In this document: one piece after another, positions 43,806 to 51,797 of the stretch
How positions within the stretch are numbered: position 1 is the stretch's first letter
Layout of the letters: each line of letters opens with the position of its first letter
NCBI GenBank assembly: GCA_910585235.1
Contig: CAJUCM010000001.1
Location: forward strand, 1 to 64,000
Direction of reading: 5' to 3'
Length of the DNA stretch: 64,000 nucleotides
Source: an uncultured Christensenella sp.
Lineage (GTDB): Bacteria > Bacillota > Clostridia > Christensenellales > Borkfalkiaceae
Translations under genes and position numbers: made by a program
Notes under the pieces: generated by a model
What the model was told of the DNA's origin: nothing
The model's input: only the letters and a program-made list of their open reading frames with translations
Databases searched by the model: none

Positions 43806-45043
43806 GTTGTGAATTTACGCAAAAAGCATACGCCGCTTATGGCGTAGACAGCGAAGCGGCAAAGAAAGCCGTGAATGAAATTCCTATCAGCATCCACTGT
43901 TGGCAGGGAGACGACGTAGTGGGATTAGACCAAGCGGGCGCGCTTGGCGACGGGTTGCAGGTAACGGGGAATTACATAGGCAGGGCGAGAAACTTCGAGG
44001 AACTCAAACAGGATATCAAGTTTGCGTTCTCATTGATTCCCGGCAAAAAGCGTCTGAATCTTCATGCGAGCTATGCGATCTTAAACGGCGAAAAGGTGGA
44101 TAGAGACGCATACCGCCCCGAACACTTCGCGCCTTGGGTAGCGTTCGCAAAGGAATTGGGTTTAGATGGGATAGACTTTAACCCTACGTTCTTCTCGCAT
44201 CCGAAAATGAAGAACGGTTTGTCGCTCTCTTCGCCCGATGAAGATATAAGAAAGTTTTGGGTAAAGCACGGGCAGGCTTGTTTGAAAATAAGCGAATACC
44301 TTGCAAAGGAAATGAACAGCCATTGCTTGATGAATATCTGGATTCCAGACGGAAGCAAGGATATTCCCGCAGACAGATTAACGCCGCGTTTACGGTTAAA
44401 GAAATCTTTGGACGAAATACTTTCCGTCCCCTATGATAAAAATAAAGTCATTGTCGCAGTGGAAAGTAAAGTGTTTGCCGTAGGTATCGAAAGCTACACG
44501 GTAGGCAGTAACGAATTCTATCAAAATTATGCCGCAAAGAATAATATCTGCTGTTTGTTGGATAACGGGCACTATCATCCTACGGAATATGTTTCGGATA
44601 AAATCCCCGCATTGCTTGCGTTCTACGATAAGGTTGCTTTGCACGTTACGCGCGGCGTTCGTTGGGATAGCGATCACGTTGTTTTATACGACGACGAAAC
44701 GAAGGAAATTGCAAAGGAAATCGTAAGAAACAACGCGACGGATAAAGTGTTGATCGGGTTGGATTACTTCGACGCAAGCATCAACCGTATTGCGGCTTGG
44801 GTGGTGGGCGCAAGAAATATGCGGAAAGCATTATTAAACGCTTTGCTACTTCCAAACGATAAGCTCAAAGAGTTGCAGGACAGTTCAAATTTCACCGAGT
44901 TAATGGTATTGAACGAAGAACTCAAAACATTACCGTTCGGTGCGGTATGGCGGGAATATTTGGAGAGCCAAAACGTAGCAGGAAGCGATTGGTATGAACA
45001 AGTGAAAAAGTACGAGCAAGACGTTCTTGCAAAGAGGGTGTGA
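43802..45043 (+). CDS. rhaA: L-rhamnose isomerase
   Basis: A 413-residue metal-dependent isomerase converting L-rhamnose to L-rhamnulose. Family marks: IPISIHCWQGDDVVGLD near residues 28-44, LNLHASYAI, LGLDGIDFNPTFFSHP, and the metal site region CCLLDNGHYHPTE and HVTRGVRWDSDHVV. Length matches the family. The start overlaps the rhaB stop (ATGA), and its stop overlaps the rhaD start. Confidence 0.95.
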   Translation: MSCEFTQKAYAAYGVDSEAAKKAVNEIPISIHCWQGDDVVGLDQAGALGDGLQVTGNYIGRARNFEELKQDIKFAFSLIPGKKRLNLHASYAILNGEKVDRDAYRPEHFAPWVAFAKELGLDGIDFNPTFFSHPKMKNGLSLSSPDEDIRKFWVKHGQACLKISEYLAKEMNSHCLMNIWIPDGSKDIPADRLTPRLRLKKSLDEILSVPYDKNKVIVAVESKVFAVGIESYTVGSNEFYQNYAAKNNICCLLDNGHYHPTEYVSDKIPALLAFYDKVALHVTRGVRWDSDHVVLYDDETKEIAKEIVRNNATDKVLIGLDYFDASINRIAAWVVGARNMRKALLNALLLPNDKLKELQDSSNFTELMVLNEELKTLPFGAVWREYLESQNVAGSDWYEQVKKYEQDVLAKRV

Positions 45044-45861
45044 TGATGAAAAACATTTTAGAAGCAAAATTTGTAAAAGAGATGTGTGACACGACGGCGA
45101 ACATGTACCGTTTGGGCTGGGACGAGAGAAACGGCGGGAATATCAGTTATATGCTGGACGAAAAGGAAGTAGCGGAGTATTTCGATATTAACTGTATTCT
45201 CCGCACGATTCCCTTGGGCTTTAACGCAAACGAGCTTGCGGGAAAATACTTTATCGTAACGGGAACGGGTAAATATTTCAAGAACGTGGAGAAGAATCCC
45301 GAAGAGAATCTCGGTTTGTTCCGTATTTCAAAGGACGGAAAGAACGCCGAGCTGTTATGGGGATATTCGGACGGGGGCAAGTTCACGAGTGAGCTTCCCG
45401 CGCACCTCATGAGCCATATCGCAAGGTTAAAGGTGGATCCCGAAAACCGCGTTGTCATACACTCTCACCCGACCTATACGCTTGCCATGAATTTCGTTCA
45501 CGAGCTCGACGAAAAGAAGTTCACGCATACGCTTTGGGAAATGTGCACGGAGTGCATCGTGGTCTTTCCGGACGGAGTAGGAGTGTTGCCGTGGATGCTA
45601 TGCGGGACGGACGAGATAGGGGAAGCGACCGCAAAGAAGATGGAAGAGTTCCGCCTCGTCATCTGGGCAATGCACGGCATTTACGGCGCGGGCAAGACTT
45701 TGGACGAAACGTTCGGACTTATCGAAACGGTGGAGAAGGCGGCACAAATCTATATGCTTACCTGTAACCGCCCGCGCATCAACACCATTAAAGACGAGGA
45801 CATGGTAAAGCTCGCAGAATACTTCGGGGTGAAATACAGAAAAGATTTTTTGAATATATGA
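45043..45861 (+). CDS. rhaD: Rhamnulose-1-phosphate aldolase
   Basis: A 272-residue class II aldolase that splits rhamnulose 1-phosphate into dihydroxyacetone phosphate and L-lactaldehyde. The zinc ligands are in VIHSHPTYTLAMNF and AMHGIYGAG; WDERNGGNISYML is the N-terminal family signature. The start at 45043 uses the TGATG overlap with rhaA, with GAGG five bases upstream. It completes the rhaB-rhaA-rhaD pathway. No lactaldehyde dehydrogenase, RhaM mutarotase or microcompartment gene follows. Confidence 0.94.
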   Translation: MMKNILEAKFVKEMCDTTANMYRLGWDERNGGNISYMLDEKEVAEYFDINCILRTIPLGFNANELAGKYFIVTGTGKYFKNVEKNPEENLGLFRISKDGKNAELLWGYSDGGKFTSELPAHLMSHIARLKVDPENRVVIHSHPTYTLAMNFVHELDEKKFTHTLWEMCTECIVVFPDGVGVLPWMLCGTDEIGEATAKKMEEFRLVIWAMHGIYGAGKTLDETFGLIETVEKAAQIYMLTCNRPRINTIKDEDMVKLAEYFGVKYRKDFLNI

Positions 45862-45923
45862 GAGCAGCGACGCTTTGAGGAACGAAACGGGAAAACTGCC
45901 AAAGAATTTCATAGAAAACCATA

Positions 45924-45963
45924 AATCCTCGACGGCGTGAAAAACGCTATCGGGGATTTTTTT
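45924..45963 (+). terminator. Terminator after rhaD
   Basis: AATCCTCGA-CGGCGT pairs with ACGCTA-TCGGGGATT around GAAAA, followed by seven Ts. It closes the glycan cargo. Confidence 0.8.
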
Positions 45964-45982
45964 ATAAAAAATTTTTGAAATT

Positions 45983-46001
45983 GTCGAAGAGAATCTTCGA
46001 C
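45983..46001. promoter_or_regulatory. Palindromic operator candidate before the HTH gene
   Basis: GTCGAAGA and TCTTCGAC, perfect eight-base arms with a three-base spacer, about 50 bases before the GTG of the small HTH protein, with TAGAAT (46011-46016) just downstream. It is a likely binding site for the adjacent regulator (inference). Confidence 0.5.
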
Positions 46002-46049
46002 TTTGGGTAGTAGAATGCAGTCATAGAAACAACGAAGGAGGATTGCGGG

Positions 46050-46391
46050 GTGACGGCATGGGAACGCAGACAAGAAATATTGTTGGCGTTATGCCGCCGC
46101 AAAAAAGAAACGCGGGCGAATTTGGCATTCGAGTTCGACGTCAGTAAGCGGACGATCGAAACGGATATAGAAGCGCTTTCTTTAGCCCATATACCCGTCT
46201 ATACAAAATCGGGTCGTGGAGGCGGAATATTTATCGATAAGGATTATACTCCCGATATGAAGTATTTCAGCCGAAAGCAAGCGGAATGGATCATAGGCTT
46301 GTTAGCGCATACGGACGGGGAAAATCGGGAGATGCTGATTTCCATAATCGACGTGTTTTGTTCTCCGAGAGATAAGAAGGAATTACTATGA
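46050..46391 (+). CDS. Small DeoR/WYL-type HTH protein
   Basis: A 113-residue protein with an N-terminal winged helix of the HTH_11 type: RRQEILLALCRRKKETRANLAFEFDVSKRTIETDIEAL, then the wing VYTKSGRGGGIFI. The C-terminal 45 residues are too short to be a WYL ligand domain, so this is a truncated or mini version. The GTG start has GGAGGA upstream. It overlaps the next gene by four bases. With the palindrome 50 bases upstream it probably regulates its own operon. It may control other island genes, which is inference. Confidence 0.75.
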   Translation: MTAWERRQEILLALCRRKKETRANLAFEFDVSKRTIETDIEALSLAHIPVYTKSGRGGGIFIDKDYTPDMKYFSRKQAEWIIGLLAHTDGENREMLISIIDVFCSPRDKKELL

Positions 46392-46699
46392 TTACATTGA
46401 AACAAGTAAAAGCGGATTTGCGGGAAATACGTTATTATTACGCAAAGCAAAAAGATTTGGACGGCGCGGCGCGTTCGGTAGGAACGAGTACGGTAACGGA
46501 AAAAGTGGAGCGGTACAATGCGGCAGTGCGGAAGGCGCCCGTCAGATTGTACGACGTGTATGTATCGCTTTACGTCAACAACAACACACAGCTGGTATTA
46601 TCCTTTGATTGGGATTGTTCGTTGGAATATGTGAAACGGTTAAACCGTCAGCTGTGTCAATATTTGTTGGAAGAAATCAATAAAGGGGGAGGTGAATGA
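46388..46699 (+). CDS. Hypothetical small helical protein
   Basis: A 103-residue protein. It begins ITLKQVKADLREIRYYYAKQKDLDGAARSVG and ends LEEINKGGGE; amphipathic helices dominate, and the middle is beta-like (LYDVYVSLYVNNNTQLVLSF). The pattern resembles small proteins encoded in phages and integrative elements, for example near sigma-like regulators, but I cannot name a family. It is coupled by ATGA to the HTH gene and followed by a third small gene. Confidence 0.65.
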   Translation: MITLKQVKADLREIRYYYAKQKDLDGAARSVGTSTVTEKVERYNAAVRKAPVRLYDVYVSLYVNNNTQLVLSFDWDCSLEYVKRLNRQLCQYLLEEINKGGGE

Positions 46700-46700
46700 A

Positions 46701-46943
46701 ATGGGAATGCGGCAAGATTGGGAAGACGCCACGAACGTGTATCGCACGAAACTGTATATCGTCGAGCAGGTCTTGGACGTGAAAGACAATCTCGTAGAAA
46801 ATGCCGAGCTTTGCAGCCACGATATATATTATCGTAGAACGAAGCAACGCGACGTAGAATACGAAAAGCTGTTCGGCAGCCGTAGGCAGATAGACGGTAA
46901 GCGATTGCCCGCTACGATGTGTTCGAGAAAGTATGTGAATTGA
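46701..46943 (+). CDS. Hypothetical 80-residue protein
   Basis: The start at ATG 46701 is chosen because GGAGG lies eight bases upstream; an in-frame GTG nine bases earlier overlaps the ribosome site. The protein is charged with no membrane segment or recognisable motif. It is the last gene of the three-gene HTH operon and is followed directly by a terminator. Function unknown. Confidence 0.6.
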   Translation: MGMRQDWEDATNVYRTKLYIVEQVLDVKDNLVENAELCSHDIYYRRTKQRDVEYEKLFGSRRQIDGKRLPATMCSRKYVN

Positions 46944-46949
46944 GAAGGA

Positions 46950-46977
46950 AAGCTCCGATAACGATCGGGGCTTTTTT
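46950..46977 (+). terminator. Terminator of the HTH operon
   Basis: GCTCCGAT and ATCGGGGC around AACG, followed by six Ts. Confidence 0.88.
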
Positions 46978-46978
46978 C

Positions 46979-47331
46979 ATGTGCATAATACTTTAAGTTT
47001 CCTTTTTGTTCCGGGAAGTTTGCTTTTGGTTTGTCTTTTCTTTCGGAACGGTTCCCATTTAGTTCCCCGACAAAGCGGATCAATTCGGCTAAAATGGACG
47101 TGTAAACAGGCGCTGAAAGGAAAGAGACGAATACCTTGCGGAACTTGCAAGCAAAGGGCGGCCGCCTTCCGTAAGACTCACGGGGAACGTAGCGTTCCGA
47201 AAATAATCGCACGGTTTACAAAACTACAATTTTATAAGGGAAGTACGCGCCGATAAAATCGGGGGAACGCGAGTAAATCTTCCCGAAGCCGAGCGCGGCT
47301 ATAAAGCGCAAATCCAAAAAGGAGACAGTTT
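46979..47331. other. Gene-free stretch with small inverted repeats
   Basis: No convincing gene is seen; an ORF at 46981-47256 has no ribosome site and an unlikely composition. The stretch holds short hairpins: GGAAC/GTTCC (near 47046), CTTGC/GCAAG (near 47135) and GGAACG/CGTTCC (near 47184). A possible TAAAAT -10 box lies near 47090. AAGGAG for the next gene is at the right end. It could be a long leader, a non-coding RNA or an oriT; none is demonstrated. Confidence 0.35.
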
Positions 47332-47634
47332 ATGGCAAAAGACGGAAAAAACGGAAACGCAGCAGAGCAACCCGCAGCGGGACACCGTAATTACAACGAA
47401 CGCCGTTGGATGACGCCTTCGAAGCGCGCCAAGGGATATGCAAAAGACCGTAAGGAAAGAGTGCATACCTACGGACCGAAAGAGGGGCAGGAGCTTACGG
47501 AGTACGAGAATGGAATCCGTTCGGGGTATCTGCTTGCGCAATCGGATCACGCCGGAATTTACAAGTACAAGAAGGCGCTTTCCGAGGGCAAGACGGTAGA
47601 GGAAGCAAGAGCAATTTCGAGAAAGAAAGGGTGA
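47332..47634 (+). CDS. Small basic hypothetical protein
   Basis: A 100-residue, Lys/Arg-rich protein without membrane segments (ERRWMTPSKRAKGYAKDRKERVHTYGPKEGQ). AAAAAGGAG lies eight bases before the ATG. The basic N-terminal half and acidic-helical C-terminal half (ALSEGKTVEEARAIS) could bind nucleic acid, but no family is recognised. It is the first gene of the rightward run that leads into the membrane-anchored proteins. Confidence 0.65.
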   Translation: MAKDGKNGNAAEQPAAGHRNYNERRWMTPSKRAKGYAKDRKERVHTYGPKEGQELTEYENGIRSGYLLAQSDHAGIYKYKKALSEGKTVEEARAISRKKG

Positions 47635-47785
47635 GCTATGCGTTCTGCGGAAAGTTCAGTGAACTCTCCGCGCATAGCGAACTGAGCGAAGCACCAAATA
47701 AAGGTGCGTAGCGTGACCGAGGCGGCGAATATCCTTACGCCGCCGAGACAGCCGAAGGACGCGGCGTAAACAGGAGGAAATTATC

Positions 47786-48133
47786 ATGGCAGAGAACAAG
47801 AACATTTTTGTGGAACGGGATACGTTCGAGAAAGACGGTAAGGAATACTTTTCGTATTTCATCAAAGGCACGGTGCGCGGGAAGGACGTGAGAGTTGCCA
47901 TTATTCCGCCCGATAAAGGCGGGTACACGGTTCTGGATATCGTGTTCGGGAACGAGATGAAGGCGGAGCTTACGCTCACGCCCTACGAGATCAAGGACGA
48001 GAGCACGGGCAGAGTCGTGAAAGGAAATACTTACGGCGTGAGAACGGCGGACGAGAACGGAGAGATTTACGAGTGCAAGGTAAAGCCTTTCCGCGATTCG
48101 GATAAGACGCTTCTCAACATGTTGCTCCGTTAA
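47786..48133 (+). CDS. Hypothetical beta-rich protein
   Basis: A 115-residue soluble protein with alternating hydrophobic strands (EYFSYFIKGTVRGKDVRVAIIPP, YTVLDIVFGNEMKAELTLTPYEIKD). AGGAGG is eight bases before the ATG. Proteins of this size and pattern occur in conserved blocks of integrative elements, but I cannot name the family. The 150 bases before it contain GGCGGCG/CGCCGCC and GCACC/GGTGC inverted repeats. Confidence 0.65.
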   Translation: MAENKNIFVERDTFEKDGKEYFSYFIKGTVRGKDVRVAIIPPDKGGYTVLDIVFGNEMKAELTLTPYEIKDESTGRVVKGNTYGVRTADENGEIYECKVKPFRDSDKTLLNMLLR

Positions 48134-48146
48134 GGAGTAACGGCAC

Positions 48147-48192
48147 GGCGGCTTGTGGTGGGAAAACATTGCAAGCCGCCAAAATTTTATTA
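48147..48192 (+). terminator. Terminator-like hairpin before the surface-protein genes
   Basis: GGCGGCTTG (48147-48155) and CAAGCCGCC (48172-48180) pair perfectly, followed by AAAATTTTATTATT. Read-through is likely because the tail is not a clean T run. Confidence 0.55.
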
Positions 48193-48207
48193 TTCAAGGA
48201 GGATTAT

Positions 48208-49365
48208 ATGAAAGACGAATTAAATCGACACAAAAAGAGCGACGCGCTCAAATGGGTATTGACGCTCATCGCGTTTATCGTCGTGGGCGTCATGCTTGCG
48301 GGAATTATTCTCGGTTGGTTCGAGAAGAAGGAATTGCCCGACGAGGATAAAGATACCGCAACAACGGATTACAGCAATTCGCTTGTCGTGAACGGGCAGG
48401 AGAGCAGGGGCATATCGTTGCTTTCCGCAAGAGCTGAGAGTGCTACGAGCGGACAGGAAAGCGTAACGATCACGGCGACCGTGAAGCCGGATAATACGGC
48501 GGAAAACACGGGCGTGGAATGGGCGATCAATTGGAAGAACGCAGACAGCGGTTGGGCGAGCGGGAAATCGGTAACGAGCTATGTAACGCTTTCAAGCGGG
48601 GATACTTACGTTACGAGCAAAACGGCAACGCTCACCTGTCTGCAAGCGTTCGGGGAGCAAATTATCGTAAAGGCTACGGCAAAGGATAACGCAGGGGTAA
48701 CGGGAACGGTGAGCGTGGATTATGCGCAGAAGCTCAACGATATATCGCTTTCCTTCGGCACGGTTCGTTGCAATTTTGCGGGCGGCAGAACGGGGGTGAA
48801 AGTGGAGCTCAACCAGAACGGTACTCCGCTCGGCGGCATGCCTTCGCTGACGCAGAGCAAGGACACGACTTATACGGTTGCGGATACGTTTAACGTGAGT
48901 TATAAAATCAGCGATCATTACCATTTCATGGTACGCAGTCCTGCAAGTATGCCAGGCAACTATACGAATCATTTGGAGTTCGGGGTTTACAACGCATCGA
49001 CGTATGAGACCGATTCGAGCAAGATCGAAAATCATTCTGTTGTCAACAAGGGATTATATTTCGGCGTGAAATGGTTCGTGGATAATTTCGATATGCACAG
49101 CTTGCAGTCGGGACGCGGGGATTTGAGCCCCGGAGATATCTATACGGACGTATCCGTTGCCGATCTCACGAACCGTTTTGTGTATGCGGGGCAGACGAAG
49201 GACGAGTATTACTATGATGAAAGTCTGGATCTCTTCGAGCTTACGGTAACGGTTACAGGTCGGTATTCTACGCTTACTAAAAGCACGGTATTCTACATGA
49301 ACGGCTATACCAACGCTTCTCGGATCAACGGCATGGACTTGAATAAAACGTCGGTCGTTTTATGA
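48208..49365 (+). CDS. Membrane-anchored extracellular protein, paralogue A
   Basis: A 385-residue protein with a short basic N-terminus, one transmembrane helix (about 14-37, WVLTLIAFIVVGVMLAGIIL) and a large outside region. Residues about 80-180 look like an Ig/BIG-type domain (VTITATVKPDNTAENTGVEWAINWKN, then YVTSKTATLTCLQAFGEQIIVKATA). The start at MKDELN follows AAGGAGG. The next gene encodes a protein with the same layout and matching segments, so the two arose by duplication. Function unknown; the N-terminal anchor suggests display on the cell surface. Confidence 0.78.
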   Translation: MKDELNRHKKSDALKWVLTLIAFIVVGVMLAGIILGWFEKKELPDEDKDTATTDYSNSLVVNGQESRGISLLSARAESATSGQESVTITATVKPDNTAENTGVEWAINWKNADSGWASGKSVTSYVTLSSGDTYVTSKTATLTCLQAFGEQIIVKATAKDNAGVTGTVSVDYAQKLNDISLSFGTVRCNFAGGRTGVKVELNQNGTPLGGMPSLTQSKDTTYTVADTFNVSYKISDHYHFMVRSPASMPGNYTNHLEFGVYNASTYETDSSKIENHSVVNKGLYFGVKWFVDNFDMHSLQSGRGDLSPGDIYTDVSVADLTNRFVYAGQTKDEYYYDESLDLFELTVTVTGRYSTLTKSTVFYMNGYTNASRINGMDLNKTSVVL

Positions 49366-49375
49366 GGAGGGAATC

Positions 49376-50542
49376 ATGAGTAAAACAAAGAAAATCATAT
49401 CTATTTTGCTTGCCGTAGTATTTCTGGTCGCTACGGCAGGTATTACGCTGTTTGCTATCTTGGCAAATAAAGCGGCGGAAAACATCATGCCCGAAATGAG
49501 TGATACGGGCGGTATGGTGATCGGAACGCCCGAAGAGACGCAGATTGCGCTCATGAGCATGAAGATTCCGCGTGCCATGTATGAGGAGAACGGTATTTCT
49601 CCGCAGGCGGAATCGGCATATACGCTCACGGCAACGGTCAGTCCGAACAACGACGCTACGAACACGGCGGTTAAATGGAGCATTGCATGGAAGAACGCTT
49701 CCTCGGAGTGGGCGACGGAAAAAACGGTTGCGGACTATGTAGCGCTGGAATGGGATAACGCGGACTATGTAACGAGTAAAACGGCAACGGTTTCCTGCTT
49801 GCAAGCCTTTGCCGAGCAGATCGAGGTAACGGTAACGTCGGTGGATAATCCTACGTATTCGGCAACGGTAGCGGTGGATTATGCAGTGCGGTTCAGTGCA
49901 AACCCGTATTTGAAAATGTCGGGCGGGAAAAAAGTGTTTTCTCCCGTATGGGGCGGGGATACCGAGGTAACGTTAGAGGTCGCCGCGGGACAAAAAGGAA
50001 CGGGCGGAAGGCTCGCGTTGGATCTGTTTGCGGTAACGCAGGACTACACCGTGGGGGATACGTTTAAGGTAACGCTTTCGTTAAAGAACGGCGGGCTTAT
50101 CTGTGGCGGTGTTGCGTCGGGCGCTCCGGGCGGTACGAGCTACGGAATCCAATATGACGGTGAGGCGATCATATCCCAAAAGGCAATGACGGTAACGCCG
50201 GGCGGGAGCTATGTCTGCGGCGTTTCGGATTTGGGTTCTTTAGAACTGTGTAACGACGCGCTGTTCTCCAAATATCACTTTGCGTACTATTCGAGCAGTG
50301 CGTTCGGCGGTTCTTCGGATACCCCCTTGACGAATGTGGACGCTAATACCGTATTCAACTATTTTTCTTTGGAGACAAGCGGCGCCTTGAAGAACGAAAC
50401 GCAAAAACTTTGGGACTTGGTTCTGACGGTGGAGGGTACGCACAGTTCCTACGAATGGACGACCGCGCTCATGGTAACGCACGTTACGAACTCCACGTCG
50501 ATCAACGGGCTGTCCGTTGCCGATTCCGCTATCACGTTTTAA
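49376..50542 (+). CDS. Membrane-anchored extracellular protein, paralogue B
   Basis: A 388-residue protein with an N-terminal membrane helix (about 8-30) and the same extracellular domain as the preceding gene: LTATVSPNNDATNTAVKWSIAWKNASSEWATEKTVADYV, then YVTSKTATVSCLQAFAEQIEVTV. The two C-terminal halves diverge more. GAGGGAATC precedes the ATG. It lies 10 bases after paralogue A and 15 bases before the next anchored protein, so the genes form one operon. Confidence 0.78.
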   Translation: MSKTKKIISILLAVVFLVATAGITLFAILANKAAENIMPEMSDTGGMVIGTPEETQIALMSMKIPRAMYEENGISPQAESAYTLTATVSPNNDATNTAVKWSIAWKNASSEWATEKTVADYVALEWDNADYVTSKTATVSCLQAFAEQIEVTVTSVDNPTYSATVAVDYAVRFSANPYLKMSGGKKVFSPVWGGDTEVTLEVAAGQKGTGGRLALDLFAVTQDYTVGDTFKVTLSLKNGGLICGGVASGAPGGTSYGIQYDGEAIISQKAMTVTPGGSYVCGVSDLGSLELCNDALFSKYHFAYYSSSAFGGSSDTPLTNVDANTVFNYFSLETSGALKNETQKLWDLVLTVEGTHSSYEWTTALMVTHVTNSTSINGLSVADSAITF

Positions 50543-50557
50543 GGTAGGGAGGTGAAC

Positions 50558-51787
50558 ATGAAAGGAAAAACGGTTGCAAAGATCATAGCGTATGTGCTGA
50601 TTGCGCTGCTTTTGGTCGCCGTGGTCGGCGTCGTCTATAAGTTCACCAACGGGTTCAACGAAAGTTTTAAGACCTTTTACGTCGAGCATGACGGGAAACA
50701 AATTTTATCGGCGGACAGCAAGTTAGAGTTATCGTGTTGTACGACAAAGAAATTCAACGTCAAGTACACCTTTGACGGGGAAAAGAGCGAAGCAAAAGAT
50801 TACAACGTCGAGATCGTTCCCCATGCGGATAAGGACTTCGAGTTTACGGAGGACGGAACAAAGAAAAAGTTTTCCAAAGCGGAGAACCTGAACGCGGCGT
50901 TTGCGCTGAAAAAGGGCGCAACGGGCTTCGAGTTCACGCTACCGGACGAGCCGAAAATTGAACAGATTTTGCAGATAGCGTATGCGGGCAAGACGTTGAT
51001 CGTACCGCCCGACGCGAATGCGAACAACCCGTATCCGTTCAGGCTGGTAGTATCGAGCTATAATAACGCCGTGAAATACAATATCGACATTAAGATGTTA
51101 GACGCGGGCGTTGTGGGGATCGAGCTGGATAAAACACATATCGTATTCGGCGGTACGGGAAGCGGAGCGGAAGAGCCGATTGAGCCCGAACAGCCCGAAA
51201 AGCCCTCTACGCAGGAATACAGTATTACTTCCTATACTTTGGGAGATATAACGAACCTTGTTCCTGTTCGCAGCAACATTCCACAAAAGGCGCAAGGCGG
51301 GGAAACGGTAACGTTTACGTTCGAGATTTTAGACGGGGATTATGAGATCACCGACATGAGTATTTTTGTAGAGAAAGAGCCGAAGCGGTATGTGCCTATC
51401 ACAAGCGTTGGCGAACACGTTTATTCGTTCGTTATGCCCGAATCGCAGATCTCGCTCCGCATACAGGCGGACTTGATCGTATCGGAAACGTACTACACGA
51501 TAGAATACGATATGCTGGGGAACGGTTCGGTGTTATCCATAGACGTGGATTGTCCGAGCAGAGCAAAGGCGGGGGACGTGGTTACGTTCACGGTTGCGAT
51601 GGTAGATTTGAGCGACGTATTCGAGGATTACGATCCCACGCTGAAAATCACGGGAGTAGCGGTTTGTATTCGTTCCGGAGAACAAATGGACGAACAGTTT
51701 TACTTGGATCAACAGAGCGACGGTACATACAGTTTTACCATGCCGCATGGGGATATCACAATTATGTTCTATTTAATGCGCGAATAA
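50558..51787 (+). CDS. Membrane-anchored extracellular protein with repeat domains
   Basis: A 409-residue protein with an N-terminal membrane helix (about 7-29) and an extracellular part. A middle domain (about 35-205) is followed by a Glu/Pro-rich hinge (EEPIEPEQPEKPS) and two copies of a module of about 90 residues that each end with a YSF(V/T)MP motif (HVYSFVMPESQISLRI and GTYSFTMPHGDITIMF). GGGAGG lies five bases before the ATG at 50558. No enzymatic motif is visible. It is operonic with the paralogue pair and the 718-residue protein. Confidence 0.75.
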   Translation: MKGKTVAKIIAYVLIALLLVAVVGVVYKFTNGFNESFKTFYVEHDGKQILSADSKLELSCCTTKKFNVKYTFDGEKSEAKDYNVEIVPHADKDFEFTEDGTKKKFSKAENLNAAFALKKGATGFEFTLPDEPKIEQILQIAYAGKTLIVPPDANANNPYPFRLVVSSYNNAVKYNIDIKMLDAGVVGIELDKTHIVFGGTGSGAEEPIEPEQPEKPSTQEYSITSYTLGDITNLVPVRSNIPQKAQGGETVTFTFEILDGDYEITDMSIFVEKEPKRYVPITSVGEHVYSFVMPESQISLRIQADLIVSETYYTIEYDMLGNGSVLSIDVDCPSRAKAGDVVTFTVAMVDLSDVFEDYDPTLKITGVAVCIRSGEQMDEQFYLDQQSDGTYSFTMPHGDITIMFYLMRE

Positions 51788-51797
51788 AGGAGGAACT

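Noticed and set aside
46981..47256. 91-residue open frame in the hairpin-rich gap
   Set aside because: It has no ribosome site, no family features and an odd composition. The region is better described as non-coding.
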